This document shows positions 31,537-34,466 of a stretch of DNA of 34,466 nucleotides, one piece after another. Made by a program: the position numbers and the translations under genes. Origin of the DNA: an uncultured Bacteroidales bacterium (GTDB taxonomy: Bacteria > Bacteroidota > Bacteroidia > Bacteroidales > Paludibacteraceae); the NCBI GenBank assembly GCA_934692905.1, contig CAKUUM010000021.1, positions 1-34,466 on the forward strand, read 5' to 3'. The stretch's first letter is position 1. Each line of letters begins with the position of its first letter. The notes under the pieces were generated by a model. It saw only the letters and a list, made by a program, of their open reading frames with translations. It was not told the origin of the DNA and ran no database searches.

Positions 31537-34466
31537 TTAGAGTGCTACGCGCAGCGTGATGCGGATGCCATTGCGTTGCCAAGGACCGAGAGGGAGACGG
31601 GTGCCAGTAGCGGAAGGTGGCGTGCCAGTGGTGGGAAGGGGAGCGGGAAAGGCGTTCAAGTGGGTGAGACGGCGGACGTAGTCGATGCGGATGAGTTTGA
31701 AGATGTTTTCGATACCTACCGTCATTTCCATGTAGGGCATATAGGCGTGCTTGCCGTCGCTGAAATCCGTCCTTACGGGGATGGTGTGGGCATCCACCGT
31801 ATAGGAATTGGGGAGTTCGTACAAGCCGTCGGTCTTCAAAGGGTTGTTGCGGTCGCCAAGATACCCTGCCAATATGTGGAATGATGCCACCTCACGCAGT
31901 TTCAATAACTTGAGCCCCGGTATGCGGTTGAAGAGCCAGCCTTTCATATAATAGGTGACATGCAGGGAGGCATAGCGGTCGTAGAGGAACTCCATCGGCT
32001 GCATAAGGTTGAAGGCTTTCGGGTCGAGCAGAATGCTCTGGTTGGACATCGGCGCGAACAACTTGGTGAACGGTACACTCTTGTCGGTGGCGATGTAGCC
32101 GAGGTCGGCACTCACGTCCAAGTGTCCGAAAGCCGACAACCAAAAGCGGTTCTCGGCTGTGAGTTGGAGTCGGTTGTAGAAGTAGCGGTCTTCCAAGATA
32201 TATCCCATTTCATTTGTCAAGCGGAACACAGGGGCGTCCTTCCAGAGGTTGAATGGCGACTCGATGCCCTGGCGGTCGTTGTAGATATAGCCCCCAGGAG
32301 AATAGCGCAGTTGGAGCGTCCATTGCGCATCGTGGTAGAAGGGTCGCTCTGTGGTTGTGCCATCCGCGTTGTGCCTGATGTAACGCAATCGCAAAGCGTG
32401 GTCGGGGTATGGTAGCGGGTTGAACGGTCGTTGCGCCCACGTGGAGCCGTTGGGTTGGTTGTTCATAAAGTCGAACCACGTGACCACAGACAGTTGGTTC
32501 GCCCACTCTTTCTCGTATTTCAGGCGCAGTTTCGCCACGTACTGCATGGGCTTGGGCTCGTAGTTGAACTTGATGGACATGAAGATATGGTCGCGGTCGA
32601 GGACACGGTAGGTCTGCCCGAGTTCTTCCAAGTCGTAACTTGCGGTGAAGGAAAGGTTGTGGCGGAGTGACTCATAGGGATGGTAAGCCTTGTTGTTGAA
32701 CGAATGGAGCACGGTGATGCCGCCCTTGACGCGGTGGTCATTGAAACCATACGCCACATATTCGTTAGTGAACCACCGTTTGTTAAGGTTCGCCGTCGTC
32801 ATGCCGCCGATACGCAATCGCGCACCCTCCTGCTCGTTGTAACTAATGGTGTTGAAGATGGGTCCGAAGTCCCATTTGCTCAGTCCGCGTTCGCGGCTGG
32901 TGGGGATGAACTCCTGTATCAAGTCCTGTACCGTGTTGACCACCGCCCGAAAGACAGGGACGCGCATGAGTTCGGTCTGGAGGCTGTCCACTACGGTTTC
33001 CTTCGGGGTGAGGGCGGTCGGGCGCAGGGTGTCCCAAGCATCTGCGGAAACGTTGCCCGCATCGGGCAATACGACCTCCGCGCCCGCCATATAGAAGAGG
33101 CTGTCGGGTACCGCGGCTCCGAACCGGTAATCGCTGAAGTGGCGTGTCTGGCGGGCATAGATATTGTGTTTGGATTTCTTGCGAATGGCGAAACGCACGT
33201 GCGTATTAACTTCTTCGGATACCCACGCGCCGTTGTCCAAGCGGTTGAACGTCTCCGCGATACTGACATGGTTGACCCAGTTGAGGTTGATGTGCGGGGG
33301 TACGTTCATCTTGTAGCGTTTGAGCACATAGGTGGAGTCGGCGACAATGTAGAGGTGCCCCGTGAAGCCGAAAGACTCGCTGTTGACGGGCACAAAAGCA
33401 AGGTCGATGCAGGGGGTGCCGCCGATAAGGACGGTGTCCATGATGTAGTAGTGGTAGAAGGTGGTAGCCAACTGCGACGACAAGGGGCTGACAAAGCGGT
33501 TGAGCATGAAATTGATGTTGTCGGCGAAGATGTTCACGGGTTGGAAGACGGCTTGCAGATTGGCAGAGAGATTGCCCGGGTCGATGAGTCCGTCCAGTCC
33601 TTCCCAGCGTTTGGCCCGTACCACTTTGCGTTCTTTTCGGGGCGAGATTTGTATGTACTCGTCCGCCACCGTCTCGCGGAGCGACATGGTGAGAATGGTG
33701 GTTTGGTTGGCTTGCGCTATGGCTTGGTTGCGGGTGATGATGGTGCTGTCGATACGTACGAGTGTGCTGTCCTGCCCGATGCTGACGCTGTCGATGGCGA
33801 CTCGTCCGCTGTCAAGCATCAGGACGCCGTCTTCGAGGTGGAGGGTGTCGAGGTAGTTGTGAAGGAACAGGAATTTGCGCCAGAAATTGTTCTTGTCGAG
33901 GTTGTAGTCGAAAGGCTCCAATGCCATGACGAGTTTTTCGTAGGACTCGACCTTGTAGGACGCGTTTCGCGAGGTGCGGTTCTTGTCCTTGTTGGCGATG
34001 ACGTTTTTGATGAGTTCGACGGCAGGATTGCCCTTGCGGCGGTAGTGTTCACGTTTCTTGGCTGGTTTGACCACCACGTCTTGCAAGGCATAGACCTCGG
34101 GCTCAAGGGAGACAATCAACTCGGTGGCGCGGTCGGGCTTGACGGTGAGCGTACGGGTCTTGTATCCCACCATGCGGAAGGTGAGGGTGGTCTTGCGCTG
34201 GGTGTTCTCGATGGTGAAGAGCCCGTCGAGGTCAGTGGTGGTGCCGATGGACGTGCCCGTGAAGAGTATCTGCACAAAGGGCAGCGTCTCGCCCGTGTGG
34301 GCGTCCACTACCGAGCCCGAGACACGGGTGACGGGTGCGGTGCCGTTTTCTGAGGATGCCGGTGTTATACTCGCCGCTGTGCCCGCCCATAGACCGGCGG
34401 ACAGGCACAGCATAAGGAGCAGGGTGAAGAGCCTGCGGGAAAGGGTACTATATGGTAAATAATTCT
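31537..34466 (-). CDS. CarboxypepD_reg-like + DUF5686 outer-membrane protein (5' end beyond window)
   Basis: An ATG at 34413 gives 958 residues, but the frame stays open to the window edge. Upstream it reads YSTLSRRLFTLLLMLCLSAG, a basic n-region and hydrophobic core of a signal peptide, so the true start is probably outside. After the signal comes a carboxypeptidase-regulatory beta-sandwich (about 30-110 of the ATG form: SGSVVDAHTGETLPFVQILF, TTDLDGLFTIENT, VGYKTRTLTV). The DUF5686 region follows (about 115-958), with a plug-like segment and a beta-barrel of roughly 450 residues (FNTISYNEQEGARLRIGGM onward). It resembles TonB-receptor-like barrels but no SusC signature is seen. The ligand is unknown. 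Confidence 0.87.
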   Translation of the reverse strand, partial: NYLPYSTLSRRLFTLLLMLCLSAGLWAGTAASITPASSENGTAPVTRVSGSVVDAHTGETLPFVQILFTGTSIGTTTDLDGLFTIENTQRKTTLTFRMVGYKTRTLTVKPDRATELIVSLEPEVYALQDVVVKPAKKREHYRRKGNPAVELIKNVIANKDKNRTSRNASYKVESYEKLVMALEPFDYNLDKNNFWRKFLFLHNYLDTLHLEDGVLMLDSGRVAIDSVSIGQDSTLVRIDSTIITRNQAIAQANQTTILTMSLRETVADEYIQISPRKERKVVRAKRWEGLDGLIDPGNLSANLQAVFQPVNIFADNINFMLNRFVSPLSSQLATTFYHYYIMDTVLIGGTPCIDLAFVPVNSESFGFTGHLYIVADSTYVLKRYKMNVPPHINLNWVNHVSIAETFNRLDNGAWVSEEVNTHVRFAIRKKSKHNIYARQTRHFSDYRFGAAVPDSLFYMAGAEVVLPDAGNVSADAWDTLRPTALTPKETVVDSLQTELMRVPVFRAVVNTVQDLIQEFIPTSRERGLSKWDFGPIFNTISYNEQEGARLRIGGMTTANLNKRWFTNEYVAYGFNDHRVKGGITVLHSFNNKAYHPYESLRHNLSFTASYDLEELGQTYRVLDRDHIFMSIKFNYEPKPMQYVAKLRLKYEKEWANQLSVVTWFDFMNNQPNGSTWAQRPFNPLPYPDHALRLRYIRHNADGTTTERPFYHDAQWTLQLRYSPGGYIYNDRQGIESPFNLWKDAPVFRLTNEMGYILEDRYFYNRLQLTAENRFWLSAFGHLDVSADLGYIATDKSVPFTKLFAPMSNQSILLDPKAFNLMQPMEFLYDRYASLHVTYYMKGWLFNRIPGLKLLKLREVASFHILAGYLGDRNNPLKTDGLYELPNSYTVDAHTIPVRTDFSDGKHAYMPYMEMTVGIENIFKLIRIDYVRRLTHLNAFPAPLPTTGTPPSATGTRLPLGPWQRNGIRITLRVAL

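Noticed and set aside
32680..34353. 557-codon open frame on the + strand
   Set aside because: It is the mirror of the DUF5686 gene; valine/glycine/aspartate-rich without recognisable domains.

Overview
The window is a piece of a Bacteroidales-type chromosome. The evidence is the recurrent Bacteroidota promoter form (TTTG or TTG, 19-20 bp, TAnnTTTG) before several genes, and families typical of that phylum: a GldG-like protein, DUF5683, DUF5686, a PorT-like beta-barrel, DUF4384 and a secreted caspase-fold protease. The species cannot be resolved from the sequence.

Left part (1-8085, mostly + strand): the 3' end of iorA and all of iorB (indolepyruvate:ferredoxin oxidoreductase) end at a strong terminator. 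A tatA-tatC-acetyltransferase operon follows, then a frameshifted histidine-kinase remnant, a tRNA-Glu(CTC) on the minus strand, and a divergent nadE-dsbD unit.

Centre (8092-18379, minus strand): nine tightly packed or overlapping genes form one apparent operon. In transcription order they are a SurA/PpiD-like isomerase, gldG-like, a LysM/periplasmic-binding protein, a PorT-like barrel, a glycosyltransferase 9, parA, parB, a DUF5683 protein and an MltD-like transglycosylase. This links envelope biogenesis with chromosome partitioning.

18380-19563 is a 1.2-kb non-coding stretch rich in degenerate repeats. It carries two leftward promoters and a 33-bp x4 array just ahead of the promoter of a DUF4143 AAA ATPase (19564-20871).

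Accessory part (21023-27735, minus strand): from one good promoter at 27704-27735 and a long structured leader, the order is LPP20-like protein, DUF4384 protein, C-type-lectin-like FISUMP protein, SIR2-like protein, small protein with a HEPN/Abi-like C-terminus, and secreted caspase. Four products carry signal peptides. The AT-rich SIR2 + HEPN-like pair does not, and looks like a defence cassette inserted into an envelope operon. The lectin's C-terminus, with a hairpin just after its stop codon, resembles the variable protein of a diversity-generating retroelement, but no reverse transcriptase or template repeat is in the window. This region is the best candidate for an undescribed system.

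Right part: a region of duplicated AT-rich repeats, an internally deleted ATPase/DUF234 remnant that keeps its promoter, a two-gene lipoprotein unit (putative zinc metalloprotease plus a small lipoprotein), an orphan helix-turn-helix ORF, and a large CarboxypepD_reg/DUF5686 outer-membrane protein that runs off the right edge.
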